A DNA stretch of 64,000 nt from Brevundimonas sp. AJA228-03 (GTDB lineage Bacteria > Pseudomonadota > Alphaproteobacteria > Caulobacterales > Caulobacteraceae): positions 1,865,001 to 1,929,000 of the forward strand of contig NZ_CP059297.1 in NCBI RefSeq assembly GCF_017795885.1. Direction: 5' to 3'. Of the stretch, positions 53,394 to 61,475 are shown piece by piece (the first letter of the stretch is position 1; the number at the start of each line of letters is the position of its first letter). The notes under the pieces are model-generated. The model did not search any database and was not told where the DNA came from. It saw only the letters and a program-made list of their open reading frames with translations. Position numbers and translations under genes: made by a program.

Positions 53394-54230
53394 TCAGACC
53401 TTATCCCACTGGAAGTCCTTGTCGAGCCAGTCGCCCAGCCGCCCGTCGGCGCGATTCAGCGCATGGATGCGGGCCATGTCCTCGTCGGAAAGCTCGAAAT
53501 CCCGGATGTCGAAGTGTTCGGCGGCGCGTTCCGGCTTCAGGGTGCGGGGAATGGCGATGACGCCTTGCTGGATCAACCAGCGAAGCGTGATCTGACCGGC
53601 CGTCTTGCCGTGGGCGCGGGCGATTTCGCCGATGACCGTATCGTCGGCGATCTTGCCCTGGGCGAGCGGCGACCAGGCCGTGATCGAGGACCCCAGTTCG
53701 GCCGCCGTGTCGCGGAGCGTCTGCAGCGACAGATAGGGGTGGTATTCGACCTGGTTGGTGACCAGGGGGGCCTTCGACAGACGCCGGGCCTCGCGGAACT
53801 GGCCGGACGGGAAGTTGGACAGGCCGATGGCGCGGGTCAGGCCCTGATCCTTGGCCTCATTCAGGGCCCCGATGGTCTCGGCGAAGGTCGGCTTCGCCCT
53901 GGGCCAGTGAAGCAACAGCAGATCGGGCGTGAACCCCAGGTTCCGGGCCGATTCCTCGGCCTGGCGCAGCAGGGCGTCGCGCTCGAAATGGGCGGTCCAG
54001 ATCTTGGTGGTCAGCCAGATGTCCTGCCGGGCCACGCCGGAATCGCGGATGCCGTCCCCCACGGCCGCCTCGTTCCTGTAGATCCAGGCCGTATCGATGT
54101 GGCGATAGCCGATGCGGAGGGCTTCGGCGACCATGCGGCGGGCGTCTGCGGGCTCCAGCTGCCAGGTGCCGAAGCCGAGTTGCGGGATGGTCAGGCCATC
54201 GATGGTCAGGGACAGCGGGGGGTTCGGCAT
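53394..54230 (-). CDS. Aldo/keto reductase
   Basis: 278 aa from the ATG at 54230, with GGAG six bases upstream; an extension to a TTG at 54248 would consume that site. TIM-barrel NADPH-dependent reductase: GFGTWQLEPADA, catalytic DTAWIYRNE (Asp, Tyr), TTKIW (Lys), LLLHWP (His) and the NADPH site IPRTLKPERAAEHFDI. The tetrad is complete. Substrate unknown; resembles 2,5-diketo-gluconate reductase type. Confidence 0.92.
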   Translation of the reverse strand: MPNPPLSLTIDGLTIPQLGFGTWQLEPADARRMVAEALRIGYRHIDTAWIYRNEAAVGDGIRDSGVARQDIWLTTKIWTAHFERDALLRQAEESARNLGFTPDLLLLHWPRAKPTFAETIGALNEAKDQGLTRAIGLSNFPSGQFREARRLSKAPLVTNQVEYHPYLSLQTLRDTAAELGSSITAWSPLAQGKIADDTVIGEIARAHGKTAGQITLRWLIQQGVIAIPRTLKPERAAEHFDIRDFELSDEDMARIHALNRADGRLGDWLDKDFQWDKV

Positions 54231-54290
54231 GGGACGCTCCGGCGACAAGGCGTGAAGGCCCGATATGGGGCGAGGGACGCGGTTCTCCAG

Positions 54291-55151
54291 TCAGGGCTGC
54301 GTCAACCAGTCGTAGATTTCGTTCCACAGGGGCTCCATGCCGCGGCGGAACGCGCCCTCGTGGCCGATGCGGGGGACGCCCTGCCCGGTGGGCGAGCGCA
54401 CGATCAGATCGGACGGGGCATGGGGATAGACCTTCAGCATGTCGGCCCCCGTCACGGGGTTGGCAATCGGGTCGTCGGTGAAGATCCACGAGCGGATCGG
54501 GGCCGTGACATCGCCGAAATGGTTGGGCTGCAACTCGCCCGACAGGCGCGTGCCGAAATAGTCCGGGTCATGGCACCAGCGACGCCATGGGATGAAGACG
54601 CCGCGTGGCAGATCAGCGCCGCGCCACAGCGTTCCGCCCTTGATGTAGCCGTGCCGGGCGAGGCTGAGGGGGCCGTAGATCCACCAGAAGAACAGCTCGG
54701 TCGGATTGTAGCTCACGGGGTGCTTCCGCCAGTAGCCCGAGCCCACGGCGACAAAGGCGTGGCGGGCGATCTTCGCATGGTTCGGCATGAAGCCGGCGAA
54801 GTGGCCGCCGACGCTGTGGCCGACATGGACCACGGGCAGCCCCGGTGCGGCCGCGATCAGGGCGTCAAGCGCGGCGGGCATGTCGAGACGACCCCAATCC
54901 TCATAGGTCATCTGCAGGGCGGCGAGATCGTCGGGTCGGGACGCCCCGATGCCCCGCATGTCATGGGTCAGCACGATGGCACCCCGGGAGGCGAGGTGGC
55001 GGGCGAACCGCTCGTAGAAGCCTTTTGGGAAACCTGTGCCGGAGGTCACCAGCACCGCATGGGTCGGCGCCGCGCCCGCGAACAGCCGCGCCGACAAACG
55101 GTAACCGTCTCCGGCGACCGCGACGACGTCTTGCACGCTGATTTCCGACAC
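54291..55151 (-). CDS. Alpha/beta-hydrolase
   Basis: 286 aa, no signal peptide. VLVTSGTGFPKGFYERFARHL, LTHDMRGIGASRP, nucleophile GHSVGGHFAGF, a cap with aromatic residues (FFWWIYGPLSLARHGYI) and IGHEGAFRRG as the likely catalytic His. Resembles the cluster of serine aminopeptidase/hydrolase-like proteins of proteobacteria. Substrate unknown. Single gene; 60 bp from the AKR gene. Confidence 0.82.
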   Translation of the reverse strand: MSEISVQDVVAVAGDGYRLSARLFAGAAPTHAVLVTSGTGFPKGFYERFARHLASRGAIVLTHDMRGIGASRPDDLAALQMTYEDWGRLDMPAALDALIAAAPGLPVVHVGHSVGGHFAGFMPNHAKIARHAFVAVGSGYWRKHPVSYNPTELFFWWIYGPLSLARHGYIKGGTLWRGADLPRGVFIPWRRWCHDPDYFGTRLSGELQPNHFGDVTAPIRSWIFTDDPIANPVTGADMLKVYPHAPSDLIVRSPTGQGVPRIGHEGAFRRGMEPLWNEIYDWLTQP

Positions 55152-55211
55152 GGCCGTCTCCAGGGTCCGTCCTTTATGGAAACGAAGCTGGCATGGTGAC
55201 GTAGCGGAAGG

Positions 55212-55553
55212 TCAAGAGGCCGGGTCATAGGCCCGCGAGACCCGCTTCGGCACGACCTTCAGCCAGCGCTTCTCCAGCGTCTTGCGCAGCCAGACGGGAT
55301 CGACGGTCGCCAGACGGGCGAGAACGACCGGATAGCCGCGATAGTGATCGGTGATGTGGAAGGTCTCAGGCTCGGCCTCCATCAGCAGGTCGCGGTGGTC
55401 GAGGCTGTCGACATAGACGACGACGCTGTCGTCCTCGGCCCGCAGGCGCGTAAAGAACTTTCCGGCCGCCTTGTAGGACGGCATGCCGTAGGACGTCCCG
55501 CTTTGGGTTTCCGGGAAGGTCAGGATCATGGCGTGGAGTTCGGAGGGGGTCAT
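55212..55553 (-). CDS. MmcQ/YjbR-family protein
   Basis: 113 aa, normal size. CyaY-like double-wing fold: FPETQSGTSYGMPSYKAAGKFFTRL, SVVVYVDSLDHRDLLMEAEPETFHIT, HYRGYPVVLARLATVD and RAYDPAS. Often called DNA-binding from E. coli YjbR; role unknown. Confidence 0.85.
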   Translation of the reverse strand: MTPSELHAMILTFPETQSGTSYGMPSYKAAGKFFTRLRAEDDSVVVYVDSLDHRDLLMEAEPETFHITDHYRGYPVVLARLATVDPVWLRKTLEKRWLKVVPKRVSRAYDPAS

Positions 55554-55649
55554 GCCGTCAGCCTAGACCCAGTCGGCGTGCGACGAAATGTATACCGTGC
55601 CGGCGACGGCCCGGTTGCCTCGCGGGCGAGGCTCGCCTAGGTCCGGGAG

Positions 55650-56156
55650 GTGAGCCTTGAACCCCTGTCCGAAGAAGCGGTCCGCCAGGCGGACGCGTCC
55701 GCGTATCGCCGCGCGCTCGGTGCGTTCGCGACCGGCGTCTGCGTCGTGACGGCCGACAGCGAGGCGGGACCGCTGGGGATCACGATCAACTCCTTCACCT
55801 CCGTCTCGCTGACCCCGCGGCTGGTGCTGTGGTGTCTGGACGAGAGATCAGAGCGGTGGGCCCCGTTCTCGGCCGCCGAGGCCTTCTCGATCCATGTGCT
55901 GGATGCCGGGTCGCAAGCCCTGTCCAACCGCTTCGCCAGGGGCGTAGGCCTGCTGTCCGACGGTGAGTTTCTGAGGGTCGGAAACGCCCCGCCACGCCTG
56001 TCCGGGGCTGTCGCGCGGTTCGACTGCCGGACCTATCAGCGGGTCCAGATGGGCGACCACATGACCATCGTCGGAGAAGTCGAAGGCTTCGAGGCCAGCG
56101 ACGGCCCGACCCTGACCTATTTCCGGGGCCGGTACGGCACGGCGGAGGACGCATGA
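55650..56156 (+). CDS. Flavin reductase-family protein (FMN-binding)
   Basis: 168 aa from a GTG at 55650 (GGGAG close upstream). Split-barrel flavin-reductase domain: RRALGAFATGVCVVTAD, GITINSFTSVSLTPRLVLWCLD, FSIHVLDAGSQALSNRFA and GDHMTIVGEVEGFE. Makes reduced FMN or FAD for a partner monooxygenase or halogenase. It overlaps the following dehydrogenase gene by 4 bp. A flavin-dependent halogenase gene 5.3 kb downstream (61472) needs FADH2, so this is a candidate partner; not proven. Confidence 0.87.
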   Translation: MSLEPLSEEAVRQADASAYRRALGAFATGVCVVTADSEAGPLGITINSFTSVSLTPRLVLWCLDERSERWAPFSAAEAFSIHVLDAGSQALSNRFARGVGLLSDGEFLRVGNAPPRLSGAVARFDCRTYQRVQMGDHMTIVGEVEGFEASDGPTLTYFRGRYGTAEDA

Positions 56157-57019
56157 AGATCGGTTTTGTCGGCCTGGGCGTCATGGGTGGCCCGATGGCG
56201 CGTCATCTGGTGGCGGCCGGCCACGACGTGGCGGGATACAACCGCTCGACCGGCAAGGCGCAGGCCTGGGCCAGTGCGAACGGCGGCCGGTTCGCCCCGA
56301 CCGTGGCCGAGGCCGCCGAAGGGGCCGAGCTGCTGATCCTGTGCGTCGGCAGGGACGATGATGTGCGTCAGGTCGTGACCGAGGCGGTCGCGGTCCTGCC
56401 CCGGGGCGCGGTGGTCATGGATCACACCACGACCTCGGCGAAGATCGCGCGCGAGATGGCGGCGCTGTGCGACGCGCACGGTCTGGCCTTCATCGATGCG
56501 CCTGTGTCCGGCGGTCAGGCGGGCGCCGAGAACGGCCAGCTGAGCGTCATGGCGGGCGGAGACGCTTCGGCGCTGGAGACGGCGCGCCCGACGGTCATGG
56601 CCTATTCGAAAGCCATCCAGCACATGGGGCCGTCGGGGGCGGGGCAGCTGACCAAGATGGTCAACCAGATCGCCATCGCGGGCGTGGTCCAGGGTCTGGC
56701 CGAGGCGGTGCATTTCGCCCAGGTCGCGGGCCTGGACACCGACGCGGCCTATGACGCCATCTCGAAGGGTGCGGCCCAGTCCTGGCAGATGGACAATCGC
56801 TGGAAGACGGCGGCCAGGGGCGAGTTCGCGTTCGGCTTCGCCGTCGACTGGATGCGCAAGGATCTGGGGCTGGTGCTGGACGAGGCTCGGGACAACGGCG
56901 CGCGGCTTGCCCTGACGGCCCTGGTCGATCAGTTCTACGCCGAGGTCCAGGCCATGGGCGGGAATCGATGGGACACCTCCAGCCTGGCGGCGCGGCTGCA
57001 AACCCCGCCCGCGAAATAG
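56153..57019 (+). CDS. 3-hydroxyisobutyrate dehydrogenase-like NAD(P) oxidoreductase
   Basis: 288 aa. Beta-hydroxyacid dehydrogenase: GFVGLGVMGGPMARHL (nucleotide fold), FIDAPVSGGQAGAENGQLS, GAGQLTKMVNQ with the catalytic Lys, and RKDLGLVLDEARDNG. Could oxidise 3-hydroxyisobutyrate (valine degradation, MmsB), tartronate semialdehyde or succinic semialdehyde. Valine-degradation-like genes near 60.3-64 kb favour the first; relatives in the GLYR/GHB branch are equally possible. Confidence 0.88.
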   Translation: MKIGFVGLGVMGGPMARHLVAAGHDVAGYNRSTGKAQAWASANGGRFAPTVAEAAEGAELLILCVGRDDDVRQVVTEAVAVLPRGAVVMDHTTTSAKIAREMAALCDAHGLAFIDAPVSGGQAGAENGQLSVMAGGDASALETARPTVMAYSKAIQHMGPSGAGQLTKMVNQIAIAGVVQGLAEAVHFAQVAGLDTDAAYDAISKGAAQSWQMDNRWKTAARGEFAFGFAVDWMRKDLGLVLDEARDNGARLALTALVDQFYAEVQAMGGNRWDTSSLAARLQTPPAK

Positions 57020-57054
57020 GGACGCGCACCCTGTCCCGGCCTGGACTCCAAAAA

Positions 57055-57149
57055 AACCGGGTGCAAAACGTGCAATCGAAGTACGATTGACACGAGATCA
57101 ACAGGTTAGCGCAATATCCTCAGTGGACTCGCGTGCAAACCGGGTGCAA
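57055..57149. repeat. Direct repeat of AACCGGGTGCAA
   Basis: The 12-mer AACCGGGTGCAA occurs at 57055-57066 and 57138-57149, and GTGCAA also at 57070-57075 and 57133-57138. This intergenic stretch (57020-57256, between the dehydrogenase and the cyclophilin) is less GC-rich and holds no gene. It may be a remnant of an integration site. Confidence 0.4.
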
Positions 57150-57221
57150 TGCGCCGTCGCGGATTCCATTGTCAAAGACCCGTCGGCGAGGTGGGATCCT
57201 GCCCGTGAAGTTGCAAGGGGG

Positions 57222-57243
57222 TGTCAGGAATATATTCCCGACA
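57222..57243. promoter_or_regulatory. Palindrome GGAATATATTCC with TGTC/GACA flanks
   Basis: Perfect 12-bp palindrome GGAATATATTCC at 57227-57238, with TGTC at 57222-57225 and GACA at 57240-57243 extending the symmetry with a single mismatch pair. AT-rich core in a GC-rich genome, just past the cyclophilin stop. Looks like a binding site; protein unknown. Confidence 0.4.
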
Positions 57244-57256
57244 GTGTCGTGAACGC

Positions 57257-57865
57257 TCAGGGCTGGGTCTCGCGCCAGGCCCGGGCGATGACGATCTTCG
57301 GGTCCAGCATCTGGCCGCGCAGGAAGCCTTCGCCCTCGGTCGGCGAGGTGGGCGACGCGAGGATGGTGCGGACGACGTCCATGCCTTCGACCACCCGGCC
57401 GAACACGGCGAAGCCATCCGGATCGACCGAGAAGGGCCGGCCTGCATCGTAGGACAGCGTGGGTCCGACGGAGATGAAGAAATCGCCGGTTGCCGTGCCC
57501 GGCCCGTAGCGGGCCATAGAGATTGCGCCGTCGATGTGGCTGAGGCCCGTGACGGTCGTCGGCTCGTGGGCGATGGGCGGCAGGACGCGGTCGGGGTCAT
57601 TGTTCACCCCGCCCTGGACCAGACCGGCCCCGGGTGCCGCCTGCATGGCGCGGTAGAAGGTGGTGCCGTCCAGTCGGTGCTCGTCCACATAGCGCAGGAA
57701 GTTGGCGGCGGTGACCGGTGCCTTGACGACCTCGACCTCGATGACGATGCGGCCCGCAGAGGTCTCCATCTGCACGCGGGGCAGGGGAGCCGAAGCGTCC
57801 TGTGCGGTGGCGAGGGCAGGCCAGAGGAAGGCGGTGACGAGGGCGAGGAGGGTGTGTCTCAGCAC
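57257..57865 (-). CDS. Secreted cyclophilin-type peptidyl-prolyl isomerase
   Basis: 202 aa from a GTG at 57865 giving a signal peptide (LLALVTAFLWPALATA-QD). Cyclophilin domain: VQMETSAGRIVIEVEVVKAP, TTFYRAMQAAPGAGLVQGG, ISMARYGPGTATGDFFISVG and FAVFGRVVEGMDVV. Periplasmic foldase. The upstream DUF2442 gene ends 7 bp before it, so they may be co-transcribed. Confidence 0.9.
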   Translation of the reverse strand: MLRHTLLALVTAFLWPALATAQDASAPLPRVQMETSAGRIVIEVEVVKAPVTAANFLRYVDEHRLDGTTFYRAMQAAPGAGLVQGGVNNDPDRVLPPIAHEPTTVTGLSHIDGAISMARYGPGTATGDFFISVGPTLSYDAGRPFSVDPDGFAVFGRVVEGMDVVRTILASPTSPTEGEGFLRGQMLDPKIVIARAWRETQP

Positions 57866-57872
57866 GGGACGC

Positions 57873-58145
57873 TCAAGCGGCTTTCCAGTTGGGAGCGGGC
57901 GCGCCGCGCAACAGGCCTTCGGCACTGAGGTCCTCGTCTATCTCTTCCCAGTGAAGGCCTTCACCGTCACCAATGAACGCCGAGGCATCGCGTTGAGCGG
58001 GCGTCGCATCCAGAAGGCGAGGATACCAGGCGAGCGGCAAGGCGACGGCGCGTCCATCCTGAAACTCCACGGTGATCCGCGCATCATCGAAGGACACGTT
58101 GCGGATCATGGGGATGCCAGCCTCAGTTCGCGCTGAAATGGTCAT
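57873..58145 (-). CDS. DUF2442 protein
   Basis: 90 aa from 58145; an inner ATG at 58109 (MIRNVSFDDARITVEF) is the usual domain start. DUF2442 pattern: ITVEFQDGRAVALPLAWYPRLLDATPAQRD then a charged WEEIDEDLSAEGLL. It overlaps the DUF4160 gene by 23 bp. DUF4160-DUF2442 pairs are common, and from memory are treated as possible toxin-antitoxin-like modules. Confidence 0.85.
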   Translation of the reverse strand: MTISARTEAGIPMIRNVSFDDARITVEFQDGRAVALPLAWYPRLLDATPAQRDASAFIGDGEGLHWEEIDEDLSAEGLLRGAPAPNWKAA

Positions 58146-58413
58146 GCCAAGCCTCCAGGAACGCTTCGCGATGGTCCCTTACGAGACGGATGATAGCGCC
58201 AAGATCATGCGCAGGAAAACCCGTGCTCCGAGCCAGGGCGACCGGTTGCAGCCACACCTTGGCCGTCTGCCTTCCGGACGCGACGTGAACGTGGGATGGC
58301 TCGCCCGGTTCGTGCAATGCCTGGCTGATGACCGCGCAAGGTTCCAGAATCTGGCCGCGAGGCCTCAGGTTCAGTCTGCCGACGGATGAATTCATGGTCT
58401 GGGCCAAGATCAT
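58123..58413 (-). CDS. DUF4160 protein
   Basis: 96 aa from the ATG at 58413; an ATG at 58395 (MNSSVGRL) is possible. C-terminal half fits DUF4160 well: EPSHVHVASGRQTAKVWLQPVALARSTGFPAHDLGAIIRLVRDHREAFLEAWHDHF in compact form (SHVHV, FPAHDL, FLEAWHDHF). The N-terminal half is less typical: the usual HNPPHFHV is EPGEPSHVHV. Pairs with the overlapping DUF2442 gene. Confidence 0.8.
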   Translation of the reverse strand: MILAQTMNSSVGRLNLRPRGQILEPCAVISQALHEPGEPSHVHVASGRQTAKVWLQPVALARSTGFPAHDLGAIIRLVRDHREAFLEAWHDHFSAN

Positions 58414-58449
58414 ACCAGTAACCAGGGCGTTTCAGACAGGCTCAGGGAG

Positions 58450-58486
58450 TTGACTGCAACCAAGATGTTTGTTAACACAAGTTAAC
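58450..58486 (+). promoter_or_regulatory. Candidate promoter with tandem GTTAAC sites
   Basis: TTGACT (58450-58455) and TAACAC (58473-58478) are spaced by 17 bp and precede the low-GC gene at 58507. GTTAAC occurs at 58471-58476 and 58481-58486, one helical turn apart, overlapping the -10. Resembles a CtrA site (TTAA-N7-TTAA) but with spacing N6. Confidence 0.45.
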
Positions 58487-58506
58487 CGAAAAAAGGAGGA
58501 TAAAGC

Positions 58507-59019
58507 ATGCGCGCGCTGGCGGTTATATTTTCTGCGTTTCTTGTTGCCTTCTTCCCGTTAAATGTTTCTGCCGCGCCGCAAAGCAATTGTAGTTATGGAT
58601 GCAACATCGTTGATGACGGTTTGTTAAATAGCAATCTTATCGGACAAACTCTTGTTTACCGTGGAAACGGTCAGGTCATCGACGTTACAGTATTGAATGT
58701 CAGTACGTATAACCAGCAAATCTTATGGCAGACTTCCTCGGGTCAATCCGGCTGGGGAAATGCGAGAGAATATTATACACCTTACAGATCGCGCCAGCAA
58801 AGCGACGGTTATGCCGCTGGCACTGCTGTGGTTGTCGGAGGTATTCTTTGCATACTTTTCTGTCCGCGAGGGAATTCTAGTCAAGGAAGTTCATCTTCCT
58901 ATAGCCAGGACCGAAGGGAAGCCGAAGCCTGCTGGGAACGCTGCCAACCTCTACAGGACTTAAATCCTGCTGTGGACCAAAGAATACGTGAAGATTGCTT
59001 GAGGCGGTGTCGCCGTTGA
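58507..59019 (+). CDS. Low-GC secreted orphan with a twin CX3C motif
   Basis: 170 aa with a very strong ribosome site (AAGGAGGAT). Signal peptide ALAVIFSAFLVAFFPLNVSA, Cys pair (NCSYGCN), a beta-rich middle (QTLVYRGNGQVIDVTVLNV), a Gly/Val membrane-like stretch (GTAVVVGGILCILFC, about residues 105-119), a Ser-rich linker and a C-terminal helical hairpin with CWERC (142-146) and CLRRC (164-168), 17 residues apart. Codon use is AT-rich against the host, so recent transfer is likely. No family recognised. Confidence 0.7.
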   Translation: MRALAVIFSAFLVAFFPLNVSAAPQSNCSYGCNIVDDGLLNSNLIGQTLVYRGNGQVIDVTVLNVSTYNQQILWQTSSGQSGWGNAREYYTPYRSRQQSDGYAAGTAVVVGGILCILFCPRGNSSQGSSSSYSQDRREAEACWERCQPLQDLNPAVDQRIREDCLRRCRR

Positions 59020-59079
59020 ACGGCCTGTTGCCCAACAGTTCTTGCGGGCTCTATTGGGCACCCGTCGGTCAGTAGCAAA

Positions 59080-60084
59080 TCACCGAGCCAGCAGCCGCGC
59101 AGCCTTGGGCGCGAAATAGCTGAGCACCCCGGCGCAGCCGGCGCGCTTGAAACCGTGCAGGGTCTCCAGGATGGCGCGGTCCTCGTCCAGCCAGCCGTTG
59201 GCGATGGAGGCCTGCATCATCGCGTACTCGCCGCTGACCTGATAGGCGAAGGTCGGCAGTCTGAAGGTTTCGGAGACCGCGCGGACGATGTCGAGATAGG
59301 GCATGCCCGGCTTGACCATGACCATGTCGGCCCCCTCGGCGATGTCCATGGCGACCTCTTTCAGCGCCTCGTCGGCGTTGGCGTAATCCATCTGATAGGT
59401 CTTCTTGTCGCCACTGAGCTGCCTGGCCGAGCCGACCGCATCGCGATACGGGCCATAGAAGGCCGAGGCGAATTTGGCCGCATAGGACAGGATCAGGGTG
59501 TCTTGGAAGCCGTTGGCCTCCAGCGCCTCGCGGATGGCCTGGACCCGGCCGTCCATCATGTCGGAGGGGGCCACCACGTCGGCCCCGGCGTGGGCATGGA
59601 TGAAGGCCTGTTCGGCGAGGCGCTCCAGCGTGGTGTCGTTGACGATCCGGCCGTCCTCCAGCACCCCGTCGTGGCCGTGGTCGGTGTAGCAGTCCAGCGC
59701 CACGTCGGTCATGACGCCCACCTCCGGGGCCGCATCCTTGATGGCGCGGATGCAGTCGGGAACCAGACCGTCGGGGTCGGTCGCGCGTGTGCCCACCGTG
59801 TCCTTCAGCGAAGGATCGACGTTGGGAAACAGGGCGACCATGGGAATGCCCAGATCGCGGGCCTCGACGGCGGCGGCGGCCGCGGCCCTCGGCGACAGGC
59901 GGAAGACGCCGGGCATGGAGTCGACGGGAATGCGGTCCTCGGCACCATCGTGGACGATTAGGGGCCAGACGAGGTCAGACGGCGTCAGCGTCGTCTCGGC
60001 GACCAGACGGCGGATCCAGGGCTGGCTTCGCAGGCGACGCGGGCGGGCGAGCGGATAGGGGGCGGGCGCGAAGGGCAGGGTCAT
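59080..60084 (-). CDS. hemB: Porphobilinogen synthase (delta-aminolevulinate dehydratase)
   Basis: 334 aa from the ATG at 60084. Condenses two 5-aminolevulinate molecules into porphobilinogen. Schiff-base lysines in SYAAKFASAFYGP and MVMVKPGMPYLD. The zinc-Cys region is DVALDCYTDHGHDG instead of DVCLCEYTSHGHCG, so this is the magnesium-type enzyme usual in alphaproteobacteria. Upstream bases to 60321 are open but hold a repeat, not coding similarity. Confidence 0.96.
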   Translation of the reverse strand: MTLPFAPAPYPLARPRRLRSQPWIRRLVAETTLTPSDLVWPLIVHDGAEDRIPVDSMPGVFRLSPRAAAAAAVEARDLGIPMVALFPNVDPSLKDTVGTRATDPDGLVPDCIRAIKDAAPEVGVMTDVALDCYTDHGHDGVLEDGRIVNDTTLERLAEQAFIHAHAGADVVAPSDMMDGRVQAIREALEANGFQDTLILSYAAKFASAFYGPYRDAVGSARQLSGDKKTYQMDYANADEALKEVAMDIAEGADMVMVKPGMPYLDIVRAVSETFRLPTFAYQVSGEYAMMQASIANGWLDEDRAILETLHGFKRAGCAGVLSYFAPKAARLLAR

Positions 60085-60111
60085 GGCGATGGGCTTAGCG
60101 CAGGCACCACC

Positions 60112-60271
60112 TTTCGTCATCCTCCGGCGCGAAGCGACCGGGGGACCCAGCGGCGCGCGCGAGCGCGACCCTGTCGCGGACCAGGTCGTTGGACATCGCG
60201 CGTGAACAGGTCGCCTTCGGCGCCGCTGCGTCCCCCGGTCTTCGCTGCGCTTCGCCGGAGGATGACGAAAA
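60112..60271. repeat. Long imperfect inverted repeat upstream of the acyl-CoA dehydrogenase
   Basis: The arm at 60112-60156 (TTTCGTCATCCTCCGGCG, then GAAGCGACCGGGGGACCCAG and CGGCGC) is repeated in reverse complement at 60220-60271 with small insertions. It resembles dispersed palindromic intergenic repeats of alphaproteobacteria and would form a large hairpin between hemB and the downstream operon. Not coding. Confidence 0.65.
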
Positions 60272-60335
60272 GGGGTTTGGTGACGTCGCACCTCAGGATC
60301 GCTAAAAGCCCAACAAAACACACACGGGAGACCCC

Positions 60336-61471
<1,136 letters not shown>

Positions 61472-61475
<4 letters not shown>

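Noticed and set aside
53367..55199. 610-codon open frame antisense to the aldo/keto reductase and hydrolase genes
   Set aside because: Covers two well-supported opposite-strand genes; shadow frame.
58471..58486. CtrA binding site (TTAA-N7-TTAA) at the low-GC gene
   Set aside because: The two TTAA words are 6 bases apart, not 7, so it only resembles the consensus.
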